A DNA stretch of 64,000 nucleotides from assembly GCA_039654915.1 (NCBI GenBank), contig CM077593.1, forward strand, positions 115,871,413 through 115,935,412. Reading direction: 5' to 3'. Origin of the DNA: Aquilaria yunnanensis (Eukaryota > Streptophyta > Magnoliopsida > Malvales > Thymelaeaceae). The position numbers were made by a program, and so were the translations under genes. Below the pieces are notes generated by a model that worked only from the letters and a program-made list of their open reading frames with translations, was not told where the DNA came from and did not search any database. This document shows positions 1 to 19,459 of the stretch, piece after piece; the first letter of the stretch is position 1, and each line of letters begins with the position of its first letter.

Positions 1-867
1 GAGTAAAGACTCCCAAGCTGCATAACAAATGTCAAGCGTATGCTAACGGCCTAATTGAATCTGTAAACTAGAGAATTCCAAGATAACAAAACAGATATAA
101 ACTTTAAAGTCTGACCAGGCTAGACCATATGAAAGAGCTCTAGTGTGTCAATCATGCCTTGTTTGGAAACAAGACCAAGCTAATTTGACAAGTTAAATGT
201 TAAGGGAAAATACTCCTTGAGGTGGTGGGGAAGATTTGGTATGTTTTGTGGCTTGTTAAGTGTTGCCCATTTTGTGGTGGTGAACATGAGGACGTCAATC
301 ACTTGTTGACGTTGTCCATGGTCCATGTAAATGTTTGGGTTGTTGTGCTGGAAAAGGAGATGACCAGATTTCTCCTAACTAGCTAGTTTCCTTTGATCTT
401 TAGCTAGGTTAGAATTAGTTATAGGTCATCATTTTCTGTACAGCAATATTTTGGAATGGTCACACCTGGTAAATTTGCTACGACTTTATAATGGATTTTG
501 TTGAAGGCTCGAAATGCAGTGGGTTTTCCACAAGTAACGTGAATTTGATAGCATAGTTACATTGCTTCATAAAATATAGGGGTTTATGGATGTTGTTGGT
601 CTGGGTTGCGCCTTACCTGTCATATGCTCTATAGGTAAATTCATTCCATTATTTTCACTAAAAATATTTATTCCTTCGCATGTCTTTTCATCATTTGCCT
701 CTGCTCCTCTCATATCAATGATTCCCTCATGATTTCTTCTTCAATGTCTGCTCTGACAACTGTCCATCATCACCTAGAAACTATTAATGCAAAGTAATAA
801 AATATGCACATTTATCTTATACCAAACATGCATATTGCTTATTAGATTTATAAATATCTATACTCTT
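1..867. other. AT-rich intergenic DNA, no gene seen
   Basis: No open frame here resembles a known protein, and no RNA gene or clear transposon terminus was recognised. The short frame starting near 787 is AT-driven and probably chance. Confidence 0.5.
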
Positions 868-1490
868 GGCAGGAAACACGTTTTGATGTTGTTTACATCA
901 AATTTAGGATCCATGGTAGAACTCATACATATCCATCATCCTATTTGTACAATTTGTTACTTTATTTATCCATCAAGTTTATAGATATCTATCATATATA
1001 TAATTAATAAATTTATGCATATCTATCCTTAAATTTGTGTGTGTGTGTGTGTGGCAGGATACGTGTTTTGATGTGTTACACCTATTTTTAAGATGAATGG
1101 TTAAACTTGTACATCCAATTGAATATATCAGTAACATATTTGTGATCTTAACTATACATATGTATCACATAATTTATACATACCTATCACTTTCTTCATA
1201 TATCCAGTTTCATACACACACACTACATTATTTGTACATATCTCTAATTTTGGCATAAAGCAAGATTCACGTTCACACTTATCTTTTTATGAGAGGGTGA
1301 ACCAATATATATTATTCAATAACCAGCAACATATTAGTGATCTTATTTATACATATCACTCATTATTTGTATAAATCTCTCACTTTTTTTATGAATCGAG
1401 TTTGTACATATCTTATATATGATTTGTACATGTCTTCAATTTTGGCGGAAAGTGAGATTTGATGTGTTCATATTTATTTTATACTTTGAA
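868..1490 (+). repeat. Degenerate ~190-bp tandem repeat, about 3-4 units
   Basis: A unit starting with GGCAGGAAACACG or a variant recurs at about 868, 1053, 1252 and 1444, giving spacings of 185, 199 and 192 bases. Each unit then carries short phrases such as ACATATC and TTTGTACATA. The copies are strongly diverged. A GT microsatellite (about 1036-1052) lies just before the second unit. No coding potential is seen. Confidence 0.55.
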
Positions 1491-2884
1491 GGATAGTATT
1501 GGAATACAAATATATACAAATACAATAGGTAGGGTGCTTATCAATGGTGATAGCTCTCAAGTCTGAGGCTAGTTTAGTGATGTACGTCCTTCGAATGCTA
1601 CTAGAGTTTGGATATATGGCGGGGTTCTCTCACAACTCAAGGAAAATTTTTCTTTTTTCTTAGTATCTATATTGAACCTAAATATCTTAGGTACTATAAG
1701 ATAAAAAGAGTATTATATAAATCAACATCAAGGGTACACAACTCTAATGAAACCTGTAAGATAATTTAGAAAGAAACATTACATTGACCAAGATAAAATT
1801 GAGAGAAAATATGTAAAACTATAAAAATGTTACTAGTTATTTTGAAGTGTCAATGGTTATGGTACGGATACTAATAATAAAATTTTTTTTGCTGATTTGC
1901 ATGGCCACGGAAGTAGTCAAGGTTAAAGTTTATATACCATGATGATAAATTTTTATACGATTTAAACCTAATGTGAGGCCGTAATTGTGCTAAAGGTTTT
2001 CTAAATTTTTTCTTTAAAAATGTAAGGTGTTCTACTTTATTCGACACATAAAAGTTGTTGTTTCTCAAACATTCTATTAATTTTTATATAGTCATAATAT
2101 ATATAGGATTATCCTAATTTTTATGAAAGGGATGTTTGTTAGCATTGGAGCGCTGTCATGTAGACTAGTTGTTTTTTTTTTTAACGATACAAATACTCGT
2201 TTTATGAGTACAAAAAAAAAACTCGTTTTATTACCAGGCCAACTGGCAAAGTAGTCTAAGTCTAAACTCATTATTTTGTCTCGATGCCTTAGTAATATGA
2301 CTCAGTCGGAGGATACCAAAGAAGGTTGGGTTTCAAACCCCAACTCCCCAACTTCCTTTTCCTAAATATCTATATACTCTGAACCTTATACACTTATACA
2401 AATGCTTCTAAGAAATACTAGCAAAACGTTACTAATTTTGCACAAACACCTTTTTCTTTTAAAAGATCTAGTTATTTAGGTGAAATAGTCATTAATGTTT
2501 GCTCGAGGGAACAATTCTAGCACTAATTTTTTATTGTACAAATTTACCATTAATGTTACTTGTTGGGAGTAATTTTACTATTAAAGTTGTGAGTGGAAAA
2601 AAAAAAAGCAAAATAGCCTACGAGTGTTTATTGATAGAAATATTTCTATTAGTGTTGTGTCTAAAAGCCAATCATGAGATGATTATATTTTACACTTTGA
2701 GACATAATATTTTATTAAGACATTAATCTAGTAATTATGTTTGTTGTTTTGTTTCTACGTAACGTAATAAACATAATTATAACCCTAGAATAATTATATT
2801 CTTAAATATCCCTGGTATAGTATTATCATGGAGCGGGTTGTAATAATACATAAATACTAGCATATGTGGAAACGAATATAAAAT
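1491..2884. other. AT-rich intergenic DNA, no gene seen
   Basis: Poly-A and poly-T runs and short chance frames only. A stretch near 2318-2345 resembles a tRNA T-arm but has no matching acceptor or anticodon arm. Confidence 0.45.
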
Positions 2885-3895
2885 ATGTAGTCTACATATG
2901 GATACAAGTTGAAGAACTTGTGTATTGGACCAACCCACTATGAGATGGGATTTGTATGATTGAGATGGGATTTGTCCCTCTTATGTAACGGGAATGATAT
3001 CTTCCAGCCCCTTGATAAAGTGAGACTAAGAAAATACATAACCATACTCGGATGAATTAATATACGATATCAATGTTATCAGTTTAAGTTAGTCTACTCG
3101 GTAATCAAAAAATCATAGATCGGGTTATACAAGAGTGACGCATTCCATATCTCGTGCTTGGTCTTGATATCTTAGAAAAAAAGATAATGGTATATACGGA
3201 TAATGATCATATAGATTTAGTCGAATCACCGACAATCTTGTCACTTGGGTAGCAATAATGTGTTGCTAGATACAGTTCATTGTTTATGATCATTGCCAAT
3301 GTGATAGGAGTCTATTGGGTCGCACACATAAAGCCAATTGGATTATTTTAGTACATGGGCCAAATTGTTTGGTCTTGGTTCATAATAATTTCGTATTAAT
3401 AATTGACCTAAAGGTTAAGCCATTATTAGGCCTAAAATTAAAACCTAATTGGATTAGGGCTTTAAAACTCATTGGGCTTGAGAGTTGAGTCTAACTATAA
3501 ATACATCATATAGTAAAAAATTCACAGTTCTTGCCCTACCTTCCTTAAGGATGAAATCAGAAAAACTCTGAGAGTTCTAGTCGCACTCTTCTTTTGCCAT
3601 TCCTTGGAAGATGCAAGTTAGCACTGCGACCGCAAGAGGAATGCATCTATCGAGACGTGAAAGAGGCATGGTGATCCCGAGAGGCTCATATGGATACTAT
3701 AAAAAACTTTAACACGTCAATTGTTCAAGTTTTGTGATTCTATTCAATAGTTGGGTGAAAGATCTCAACCGAACTGGGCATAAAATTTGAGCACCTGATT
3801 TACCCCGTTTTACTTGGATCATTGAGGGTTTCAATTATATTCCACTGCATTTGCTTGGCTCTCGAAACCCTACAATTTCATGCTACACCAGCAAC
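2885..3895 (+). repeat. Possible LTR-like repeat remnant
   Basis: The segment has the look of a plant LTR: a TATAAATA box at 3496-3503, a less AT-rich zone downstream, and an end near CTCGAAACCCTACA at about 3880. A short phrase, GAGATGGGATTTGT, is repeated in tandem near 2941-2975. No primer-binding site or partner LTR was found. It could equally be another intergenic repeat. Confidence 0.25.
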
Positions 3896-4615
3896 ATGTC
3901 AGTACTATATCATCAACTAGCAAACTAAGCAACTCTTAAATTAGCCCCTAAAACTTTGGTCCTTAGCCCCTAGGTACCCAACTTTGTGAAATTGCTATTT
4001 TGACCATCTTTTCCAATGGGTATGATCTTGACTGGGCCCATGGCTGCCCTACACAAATCCAGCTCTTGTCTTTGTAGCTTCAATGGTTCATCGTTGATCT
4101 TGTTTTCTTCCCCATACCCACTATTGTCACCATCACAATCATTGTCCTTGTCATCTTTCCTCAACCTTATATTTGGAATCTTTCCACCCATAACTCAAAC
4201 AAGCACACTGACCTTGCAAACTTTTCTAATTGATTCCTAGTTTCAAAAATCCTAGGAAAATAGAAAGACCCACTGTAATTCTAATAAAGAAAATAAAATG
4301 GTGAAGACAATGGTAAAAATGATAGATTCAAAAAAATTAGTATCAGTTTCGTGTAGATAAAACTTGGAATTGGACTTGCATTTTCTCCGTTTCTTCCATG
4401 TTTTACACACAAAGTAGTTTTAATAGTCATTGCAAAAATTGCTCCCAACATGTAACTGTTAGTGACAAATTTCCACCAAAAAAAACTTTAGTGTTAATAT
4501 TGCTTTATAAGCGAATATTAGTCACAATTTTGCCCCTTCTCCAAAATAAATTTTGTGTTAATTCAGATTTTCATCTAGATTTTATTATTAATTATAATTT
4601 TACCTTTAAGTTTGG
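3896..4615. other. Intergenic DNA, no gene seen
   Basis: Opposing short frames around 3970-4240 are shadows of each other and resemble nothing known. The rest is AT-rich. Confidence 0.4.
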
Positions 4616-4934
4616 AAATTTATTTTAACATAAGTCAACTTAATCCAAAATGACTTATTTTTACTTTTATGCCTTTGTTTACTTGGAACCAATTATATTT
4701 AAAAGCCAATATTATGTAGATTTAGCACTTTATTGAAAGTAACATTTTTATTGTGTTATTAAATTTTATGAATTTTTTTGGGCATTGAAAAAAAATAATA
4801 ACATTTTAAAAATTTTATTTTGAATGTGTTACTACACCTATATAGTATTGGCTTTTACATCAAAATTTATTTCAGATAAAAAATATATAAAAATAAAAAT
4901 AAACTATATTAGATTAAGTTAATTTAAACTAAAT
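4616..4934. mobile_element. Foldback MITE with long terminal inverted repeats
   Basis: The left arm (TTTAACATAAGTCAACTTAA) is matched in reverse complement by the right arm (near TTAAGTTAATTTAAACTAAA at about 4911-4934). Deeper positions also pair: AAAGCCAATATTATGTAG on the left against CTATATAGTATTGGCTTT on the right, so nearly the whole element folds back on itself. It looks like the same family as the element at 6313-6646. No target duplication was identified and no transposase is encoded. Confidence 0.65.
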
Positions 4935-5189
4935 CGAACTGAGTATTACTTTTAATTTTTATTCCTGTTCAATACCATTAAAGAAAAAATATTCACTCCA
5001 GTAATATCTCTTGTCATGCTATTCTTTCTTACTCAATAGTTACTACACCATAAGGATACAAGTAAGATTGTGGAGTAAAGAATCCAAATTAAATTGGAAG
5101 GAGACCTAGGCTTGGCTTCCTTTGAGAGAAATTATTTAAGAGTGTGGCTAGTCCTCCTCAAAATCAGGCTAGCTAGATTTATCCTCCAC

Positions 5190-5670
5190 AACATTGGATG
5201 AAGCTTAATATAGATGTGGCTGTGGGAGGCTTAGGATCTCTTAGCCTTGGTGCCATTATTTGGGATAGCAATGTAAAGGTGATTGCAACTTTAGCAATTA
5301 AAAGACTAGGTCCCAATGATGTTTTTTTTTTGTTTTGCAAAAGTCTTGCAGGCATGGAAGGGTTGTAGGGGTTGTAGCTGGTGAAGGACCTTGATATTCG
5401 GTGACTGATGATGGAAACCATTACAGCTGAGGTGGTGCAAACTATTATATCAAACCAGGAAGGGGCCTCAGAGGCATTTAGCTATATTGCTTAGATCCAC
5501 CGTTGAATGTCCAAGCTAGAGGAATGGTAGTTTCTCCACACCCCAAGAGATGCTAACTAGACAACTCACCATTTAGCTCAGCTAGCCTTATCTTATCATG
5601 ATTTGATTATTTGGACAGAAAATTTTTCACCTTTGCTATGGCCATTATAGCTTCGAGTGAGTTGACCTAA
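5190..5670 (+). pseudogene. RNase H domain remnant of a non-LTR retrotransposon
   Basis: Plus-strand frames with several stops and frameshifts read as the RNase H domain found at the end of plant L1-like ORF2 proteins. One frame gives WMKLNIDVAVGGLGSLSLGA, then IIWDSNVKVIATLA. A later frame gives TDDGNHYS-like residues and then VVQTIISNQ, SKLEEW and HTPRDAN followed by HLAQLALSYHDL. Those match the usual order: first catalytic Asp, inner strand, and the C-terminal PREAN...HxLA motif. It is interrupted, so it cannot be functional. No reverse transcriptase lies directly upstream, so it is either 5' truncated or a detached tail. Confidence 0.5.
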
Positions 5671-6312
5671 TGCAAATGCTCTATGATGCATTTATAAAAA
5701 AAAAATTGAATATATAATTACTTATTTTAAGTTTTATTTCATCTTTATTTATAACTAATATCATTTAAAAGTTAATAATTGCTTGAAAAATATTTTGTTC
5801 AAAGTAATTATTTTTATGAATATTTTTTCTTATAAAAATTTCAAAAAAATAAAAATAAATTTTATGTACAAATAACTTAAAAATAACTTTTTGATTTTTG
5901 AAAGTGTAAAGTGTCAATTACTCATAGAATATAAATTTAATGATCATACCCTACCATTAGGCAAGTGTAAGAACTTCCATTCACAATGAGTTATTTTTGT
6001 TATTAAGGCAATACTTTGAATCTGTTAGTGACAAAAAAATCTTTCCATGTTTAAAGAAAAAAAAAATCCTTTTTCATAAAAGGGAAAGAATGACCCAACG
6101 CAAAAGGCCTCCTTTCAGACTATAACTATTATGTTTAGTTTTGAAGCTGAACAAGATCTATCATCTTCAATGCCATCGAAAAAGTGACAAAAGCTGACCT
6201 TCGTCAGAGGAAAAATTGTTGTCGCTAGTAGAGGTAAGGGTAAAAGACTTCCATTGAGAGCCTTTTTTCAAGATTATCATCCCAGCTATTCTGACTCCCA
6301 AGATCAACAACC
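5671..6312. other. AT-rich intergenic DNA
   Basis: About 5719-5900 has TTATTTATAA- and AAATAAAAATAAA-like arms suggesting another weak foldback, but I could not fix its ends. No gene is seen. Confidence 0.35.
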
Positions 6313-6646
6313 AATTCATTTTAACTTAAGTCAATTTAATTTGAAATAACTTATTTTTATTTTTACATATTTTTTATCCGGTACTGATTTTATTTAAAAT
6401 TCAATATTAAGTAGACATAATAATCCTTTGAAAATATAGTTTTTATATTCTTATTAATTTTTTATGAATTTTCTAGTTTTAGGTATTAAAAAGGAAAAAT
6501 TCATAAAAATTTTATAATATCATAAAAATTTACTTTCAAATGGATTATTACATATACATAATATTAAATTTCAAATGAAATTAGTTTTAGATATAAAAAT
6601 AAAAATAAGGTATTTTGAATTAAGTTGACTTAAGTTAAAACGAATT
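6313..6646. mobile_element. Foldback MITE, 334 bp
   Basis: The left end AATTCATTTTAACTTAAGTC and the reverse complement of the right end, AATTCGTTTTAACTTAAGTC, match at 19 of 20 positions, and pairing continues inward for roughly 50 or more bases through TTATTTTTATTTTTA. It is non-coding and looks like the same family as 4616-4934. Its right terminus lies inside the perfect 70-bp tandem duplication that follows. Confidence 0.75.
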
Positions 6647-6761
6647 AGCTACAAGTTGTGCCAGACCTGGGATTTCTCTTCATTTGTTGCAAAGTTGACT
6701 TAAGTTAAAACGAATTAGCTACAAGTTGTGCCAGACCTGGGATTTCTCTTCATTTGTTGCA
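6622..6761 (+). repeat. Perfect 70-bp tandem duplication (2 copies)
   Basis: Bases 6622-6691 and 6692-6761 are identical by eye. Each unit begins AAGTTGACTTAAGTT, the last part of the MITE arm, and ends CATTTGTTGCA. The lack of divergence implies a recent duplication compared with the decayed elements around it. Confidence 0.9.
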
Positions 6762-7439
6762 CTAACCAACAGTGTCAGCTGAAGGACTGCGGCTAAAGGG
6801 ACCGATCTCGTTCAAAAATTGGAGAAAAATGTTGTGTCATCTAGTTTTTTTTTTTTATATCCAAGAGTAGCTTGGAAGAAGGCAAAATTAACTTTGGCTC
6901 TCTTTCCCAATAAGTAAAAGAGCCCTACATCTTCTCAGGAAGATGATCTTATCTCTAGTGTAGCCAAAAGGTCAAGCTCTTTTCCTATTTCACTCTATCA
7001 TGTTTCTAAATATGCCCTAAATATGTCTTTTGCCATATTGGTTGCAGGTTCAAGTGAAATAAAGCGTTCTAATGCTGCAATTTCTAAAGGCATGGGCAAT
7101 ACTTATTTGGAAGGTCCATTTCTACCATCTGAAGGTTTTTATAAGTTTGAAGCGGATCAAACTCAGAGAACTAAATTAGAATTTTGAGCCTCAATTACCA
7201 TAAGCTAGGGCATCCCACGACGATGCATCACCTCTGATGACTAGTGTCATCCAAATGCCTTTACTTTTTACACTTAATAGAAACTAAGTTATCTGTTGTT
7301 GATGTCACTAACAAACTTGTAGAACTTAGCCTTGAAACCTTTGCTTCTGTAGACCCTATAAGAAGGAAATGAGGGATCTGGGTTGGGTAGACCTTTGATT
7401 TTGTCTATATAGTGTTGCACTATAAAGCAAATTTAGTTT
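6762..7439 (+). other. Intergenic, possibly LINE 5' or ORF1 remnant
   Basis: The stretch precedes the recognisable LINE endonuclease remnant on the same strand and may be its decayed first ORF, but I saw no zinc knuckle or other diagnostic motif. Confidence 0.25.
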
Positions 7440-10400
7440 TTTTTAAGGTTGTCTATATCCTGAGTCTTCCCTAGTTGTTGGGTTGTATATAAAAAATCCC
7501 ATTATAAGCCTTTAGCTCCAAACGCAAAATAAAATCAGTGTAGTAATTAAACAATATACTGAACCTTTAATGGTTATGGGAAACTTCAATTAAGTAATAT
7601 CTTCCATGGAAAAGTATGATTGGAATGTACATGTTTGCCTTGGAGCCGAATTTCTATAAGACTTCTTACATGAACTTAATTTGATCCAAATTACCAGTCA
7701 TGGACTTTTCTTCATTTAGACCAATGACCAATTAGACTAAGATTTTGTATATGAAGTTCTTGACAAAGCTTATTGTATTTCAAAATGGTTAGATATCTTT
7801 CTGTCTCCCCATTACTTAATTTGGCAATCCATAGATCAGATTATGCCCCAATTCTAATGGATACACAGCTAATGAGGAAATTCTACAATTAGCCTTGTCA
7901 TTTTGAGGCTTTTTGGGTTAGGTATACCAATGTAAAGGCATCATTAGTTTAATTTAGTGAAGCCAAATTTGAGGTTCCAAAATGTTTCTAGTAGCCTTTT
8001 AGTTTTCAAGATTGGTTCTGCCTTAAAACAGTGGAGCAAAACATCCATATGCTCTCATAAGCTTTCCTAGAGAAAAAATTGAAAAGTTAGAAGCTTAGAT
8101 GTTTCAGGTGCAGTCACCTCAGGACATCATAGCTAATAATGCCCAATTGATAGATCTCAGGAAGAAAAGTGAAGCTTTATTAGCTGATGAAGAATACATG
8201 TGGGCTTAAAAATCGAGAATTCAATGGTTAGGCCTAGGTGAATGTAATACTAAAGATTTCTACTTAACCACTAGGACCAGGAGATGAAGTTCAAGAATTG
8301 TTGGCCTTCAGCTTAATGATGAATCTTGGGTTTATGATGAAGATTCTATTAGGGACACAATTCATTTGTATTACTACAAAATGTTTAATAAATTTGATTC
8401 CCTTTTAGAGGATACAAAGTTAACCTTTTGTTTGTCCATTTCAAAAACTTTATTTGATCAACATATAAGTTCTCTTTTGACTTCCTTTTCCAAAGAGGAA
8501 ATCAGGAAGGCTACTTTTGAGCTAGGAAGTTTAAAAGCCCTTAGACGAAATGAGCTTCCTCTTTTGGTCTTTAAGAAGTATTGGTATATAGTGGAAGAAT
8601 TAGTTACTGAGGCAACCTTTTCCTTTCTTACTGAGGTTATCATGCTTAGATAGATCAATAGAACTTTCATTACCCTCATCCATAAGTTCAAGAATGCCCA
8701 TTGTACGGAAGATTTCCATCCTATTAGTTTATGTAATACCTTATATAAAAAAGATTGCCAAAGTTTTGGTCAATTAACTAAAACCCATTGTTTCTTCTTT
8801 TATATCAAAATTCCAAAACATTTTTATCCCTGGCCGACATATTCAAGACAATATAATAATAGCCCATGAGATCTTTCAAGCAGTTAAAAACATCGATAAC
8901 TCCAATAGTCCTAAAAGTTGTAAGACAATTCTTAAACTTGACATCTGGAATGCTTATGACAAACTGCATTAGACTTTTATGGAAAAGTATAAAAAAGTAT
9001 GCTTTTTCCTAATAGCTAGGTAAATCTCACTATTCAGTGCATAAGTACTGTTTCATATTCAATTTTGGTGATTGGAAATACCACTCAATGGTTCATGTCG
9101 ATAGCAGGTTTTAGCCAGGGAGACCCATTGCTTTGTACATCTTTATTCTCTATACTGAAGCTCTATCTAGTCATATGTCTAATCTTTATTCATCTAATTC
9201 TCTCATAGGTCTTAAGGCAAGTAAAAATGTCTTGGATTACCTATTCTTTGCATATGATTGTTTGTGGTTTTTTCAATCATCTAAAGAGGCGGTGAAGGCC
9301 ATAAACCACATCCTGAAACTTTATGATTTAGCTACAGGAAAGGAAGTCAACTTTGCTAAATCTGAATGGATGTTCAATAAGAATGTGCCTCAGTTATTAA
9401 TTCAGGACTTTCATACTCTCTTACCTTTTTCATTTAACATAAAAAATTCTTATTTACTTGGGGGCACCTCTTAGTTAAGACCTATCCAAAATGGCTTCAT
9501 TTCAATTTTTGATTGATAAGTTCAACAAGAACTCATTTAATTAAAAGCAGAAATTGTTGAACAATGCTAGCAGAGTGACTTTTATTCGATCTATTCTATA
9601 CTCTCGGCAAGTGTATTTAATGTCGCTCTTGAAGGTCTCGGTTACTCTTTCAGATAAACTATCTGGTAAAATAGCTTAATTTTGTTGGTCAAGTTCCCAT
9701 GAATAGAAAGGTTTCCATCTTTAAAATCATCTTCTATTAATGCTACTGAAAGGATTAGAGGGCCTTGGAATTAAGGACATGCGTCTTTTTAATCAGACAC
9801 TTCTAGCAAAAACATTTTGGAGAACTTTCATCGGTAATCCAGATTCTTTGGTACATAGAGTCTTATGTGCAAAATATGGTAATATTAAGTCAAATTGGAC
9901 AACTAAGCCTAAGGGTAATTCACCTCTGATTTGGAGAGGGCTTCTTTATGGGAAAAATTTTATTGATTTGGACCACAGCTGGATTATAGGAGATGGGTAA
10001 TCTATATGGGTGTGGAATGATTATTGGATCCCAAGTTTACTCTTAAAAGTTTTAAGGGCCATAGGCCCAACATTTTAAGCCCATAAGTCCTTCAAAGTGG
10101 TGGAGTTGGCTTCAGGAAACACATTAGATTAGAATAGAAATCTTGTGCAAAATATCTTCCTTTCTCAAGTATCTTAGTTAATTCTTGCTTTATCATTTCC
10201 CCCCTCATTTACTTATAAAGGGTTGGATAAAGTTCACTAGGAAGGAGACTTGTTAGGTCAATATTTGGTGAAGAAAGGTTATGCCTCTCAACTCTCTAGA
10301 TAGCCGATGATTCAACATAATCTAATGTCAACAGTTAAGGTATAACTCAAAGTCCAAACTTCTTTTGTGTCCTTAAAAAATTTTAGGGATCTTATCTTCT

Positions 10401-11281
10401 TCACAAATATTAGACTTTCATTTGGATGTGTCTTTTGGATGCTATTCCCACTGTAGAAATGTTGGCTAATCATAGGATCAATATTAATCCTATTTGTCGA
10501 TGATGTAATTCCTAGAATTAATCTCCTATTCACCCTTTTTGGAGTTTCGAAGGATCATGCAATATTTGGGGAAACTTCTGTCCCTCCCCTTTATATCTTA
10601 ATCCTCAACCCTTATTCCAAGTTTGGCTGCTTAATTTACTAGCATCTCGGATCAAATGGCCCCTGGATCGGTGACTTTATTTGGTTTCTACATTATGGAC
10701 TACTTGGCTTGGTAGGAACGAGTTAGTGTTCCAAGATCTTCCTTTTCACACTTCTTCCTTATAGTCTAGAAGGGATACACTGATTCAATCACTACATAAT
10801 GCGAGATCTCTCAAGCTAAGAGTGTCTTCATTTAATCATAATCCATCGGACCCTTTTTACCAAACTTGAGGTTCTCATAAACACTTATGTCAAGATTAGT
10901 CTCTACAATTCTTTATGGTGGATGGTGCTTAGAGAAGATCCTTGAGTACAAGAGCAGTTGCTTGGCTTTAGATGAGCATTAATGCATTGCCGATCTGCTC
11001 CAATTGTTACCTCCTTGCCAACTGTTCATCCCCTCTCAAAGCAAAACCAAAGGCTATTCAAGGAGCAGTTATGGCAATTATCAGGTTTGGTTTATCTAAT
11101 ATGACTATTGTAACAAACTATTCTAATGTTTTAACAGCTTTGAAAAAGTAACTTTGATTTTAATTCCTAACTCACCGGCATTGTCCAGTCCATTACAGTG
11201 ACCACAGAGACATTGGATCGCTGCGCTTTGATCAGAGTACCTCGCCAGCATATTGCTCCAGCTCATAACTTAGCTTCCAGA
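7440..11281 (+). mobile_element. Decayed L1-like LINE, plus strand (endonuclease, RT, RNase H)
   Basis: ORF2 of a plant L1-type retrotransposon broken by many stops and frameshifts. In order: an endonuclease remnant (about 7560-7800, frames reading EKYDWNV, DFLHELNL and TNDQLD); the linker before the RT (8366-8653, reading FSKEEIRKATFELGSLKA and LPLLVFKKYW); RT motif A (about 8930, LKLDIWNAYDKLH); the RT core (9133-9474, reading LYTEALSSHMS and FAYDCLWF); the C-terminal region (9740-10000, reading LEGLGIKDMRLFNQTLLAKT); and an RNase H remnant (about 10910-11280, VDGA, LKAKPKAI, IVTNYS, APAHNLA). The RT active-site FADD is FAYD, and two RNase H acidic positions appear changed (Glu to Lys, Asp to Asn). 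It ends at an AG repeat about 315 bp upstream of the kinase start codon. No 3' UTR or poly-A tail is evident. Confidence 0.75.
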
Positions 11282-11302
11282 GAGAGAGAGAGAGAGAGAG
11301 AA
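11280..11302. repeat. AG microsatellite
   Basis: A run of about 11 AG dinucleotides lies at the junction between the LINE remnant and the upstream region of the protein kinase gene. The 11303-11596 interval leading to the start codon has no clear TATA box; it is pyrimidine-rich near 11490-11520, which is common in plant 5' leaders. Confidence 0.85.
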
Positions 11303-11596
11303 GGAAACAAACAAAATTCTCCGTGTAGCGTGTCCAGGTTTTTTGGTCATTAGTCATTACCAAATACCAAGACAGCTCTGAAGACTGAACGCAAAATGTG
11401 GACGCGCTCAAAATTTTTCCGCGTTCAAGATGACCAAATCCAAAAGCCTTTGTGAGGGACGACAATTATTCTGCTCGTCCGTCTTATGTCCTCTTCTTGT
11501 TCTGCTGTTCTTCTTCGATATCCAGCAAAGCCAATTCCCAGGTGTCCTTTAATCTAAAATCCACCGTTTTAGCAGCCGTTCCAAAGTTTTCTTAGG

Positions 11597-15635
<4,039 letters not shown>

Positions 15636-16603
15636 ATGAGGAAAAAGATGTTATGTACTTCCAAACTAATACGAACAGGCTGAGTGGCTCAATTGTGTTA
15701 CATCAGACGGCCAGGTGATCCTTGATTAATGTTGTTCTGTCCTAGTTCAGCAGCATTGGCAGTCAGTAAGATATTGGCTGGAGATGCACTCAACTTTGTA
15801 TATACAAGTTCTTATTGAGTGATCTTGTTTTGAACCAATCCCTCTTTTTTCTTTTAGATATGTTCCTGTTGGTCTCTGCTTGCTCATTGTATGTGTGTGT
15901 CAAAATTTCATGCAACGCTAGGTAGATGCATCACATCTGAGAAACCCCTCTGGAACTCTGCTGGAAGTTGTGCCGAAGGTTCCCGACGGACATTGACAGA
16001 AAATGCTAAACATGACCTCAGAAAATGATGGAAATTAGCGTCTCAATGAACTATTTTGACTGTACATTTGAAGCAAACACAGACCAAGCAGCTATCAGAG
16101 CAATTTTGCAGATAATGATTATGTGGAATGAAAAAGGGCGTTGTGATTCAGGAGATCGTACATGGGAGGTGCAACATTGAGATGAGAGCAGTTCGTATAA
16201 ATTTAACCTAGGTGAATCATGATGGAATTATTTCTTTTTTCTTGACAAGAAGGAAAAGAAGGGGCATTGGAGCACCCTTTTGAGAAGTAAATGCAATACA
16301 ATTGACCGGAACAAAAGGCAGCCGTGGTGTACTGCAAATCATGAACGATAATATCATCTCCAAAGTAAAAGCTTTCCTAACATTCAGGAGAAAAAAAAAA
16401 AAAAAAAAAGGTAAAAGCTTTCATGATTCATTCATTTCAGAAATAAAGCCAAGGTGGCAAAGACTCATCAGCTTACAAGGACATAATCAATACAACATGA
16501 AATCATGCCAATTAAAATTGACTCAACGACAGAACATAACAACTCGTTGAATGAGAGCCACCCAAAGTAAAAGCATCACACAAATCAAGTTTTGCAAGAC
16601 ATC
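15636..16603. other. Convergent intergenic region between kinase and tubulin genes
   Basis: The two genes are tail to tail, so this 968-bp gap must contain both 3' UTRs. A poly-A run of about 19 lies near 16390-16408. No other gene is seen. Confidence 0.6.
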
Positions 16604-19097
<2,494 letters not shown>

Positions 19098-19459
19098 TTT
19101 GTTGACGGTTGGAATTCCCGGGAAAGTGATCGAAATGGATGGGGAGGAGGAGGGGAAATGAGCGAGTGCTGGGGTTTTGCCGGGAAATGGAGGGACGGGC
19201 GTAATGGGTGGGGTGGGAACCGGGGGGAGCGATGGATTTTATTTCCGAGCGAGTTTTGGGTAGGTTTTCTGTAAGGGATGGGTTAGTTGGGGGCAAAAAT
19301 GTTGAATTATTATTTTTAGGGTGCCTGGGTGTTAAATTTTTTACAATCGGATATCAGGTGAATTGTAACGAAAGACAGTTTCAGGAGGGGGAAAGCACAT
19401 TATTGGTTTGTCTTTTTCGTCGGTCGACTTGCATTTTGCATAAGAAATGAAAAGGAAAA

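Noticed and set aside
2290..2350. tRNA-like T-arm (GGTTGGGTTTCAAACCCCAAC)
   Set aside because: It pairs as an inverted repeat, but there is no matching acceptor stem, D-arm or anticodon arm around it.
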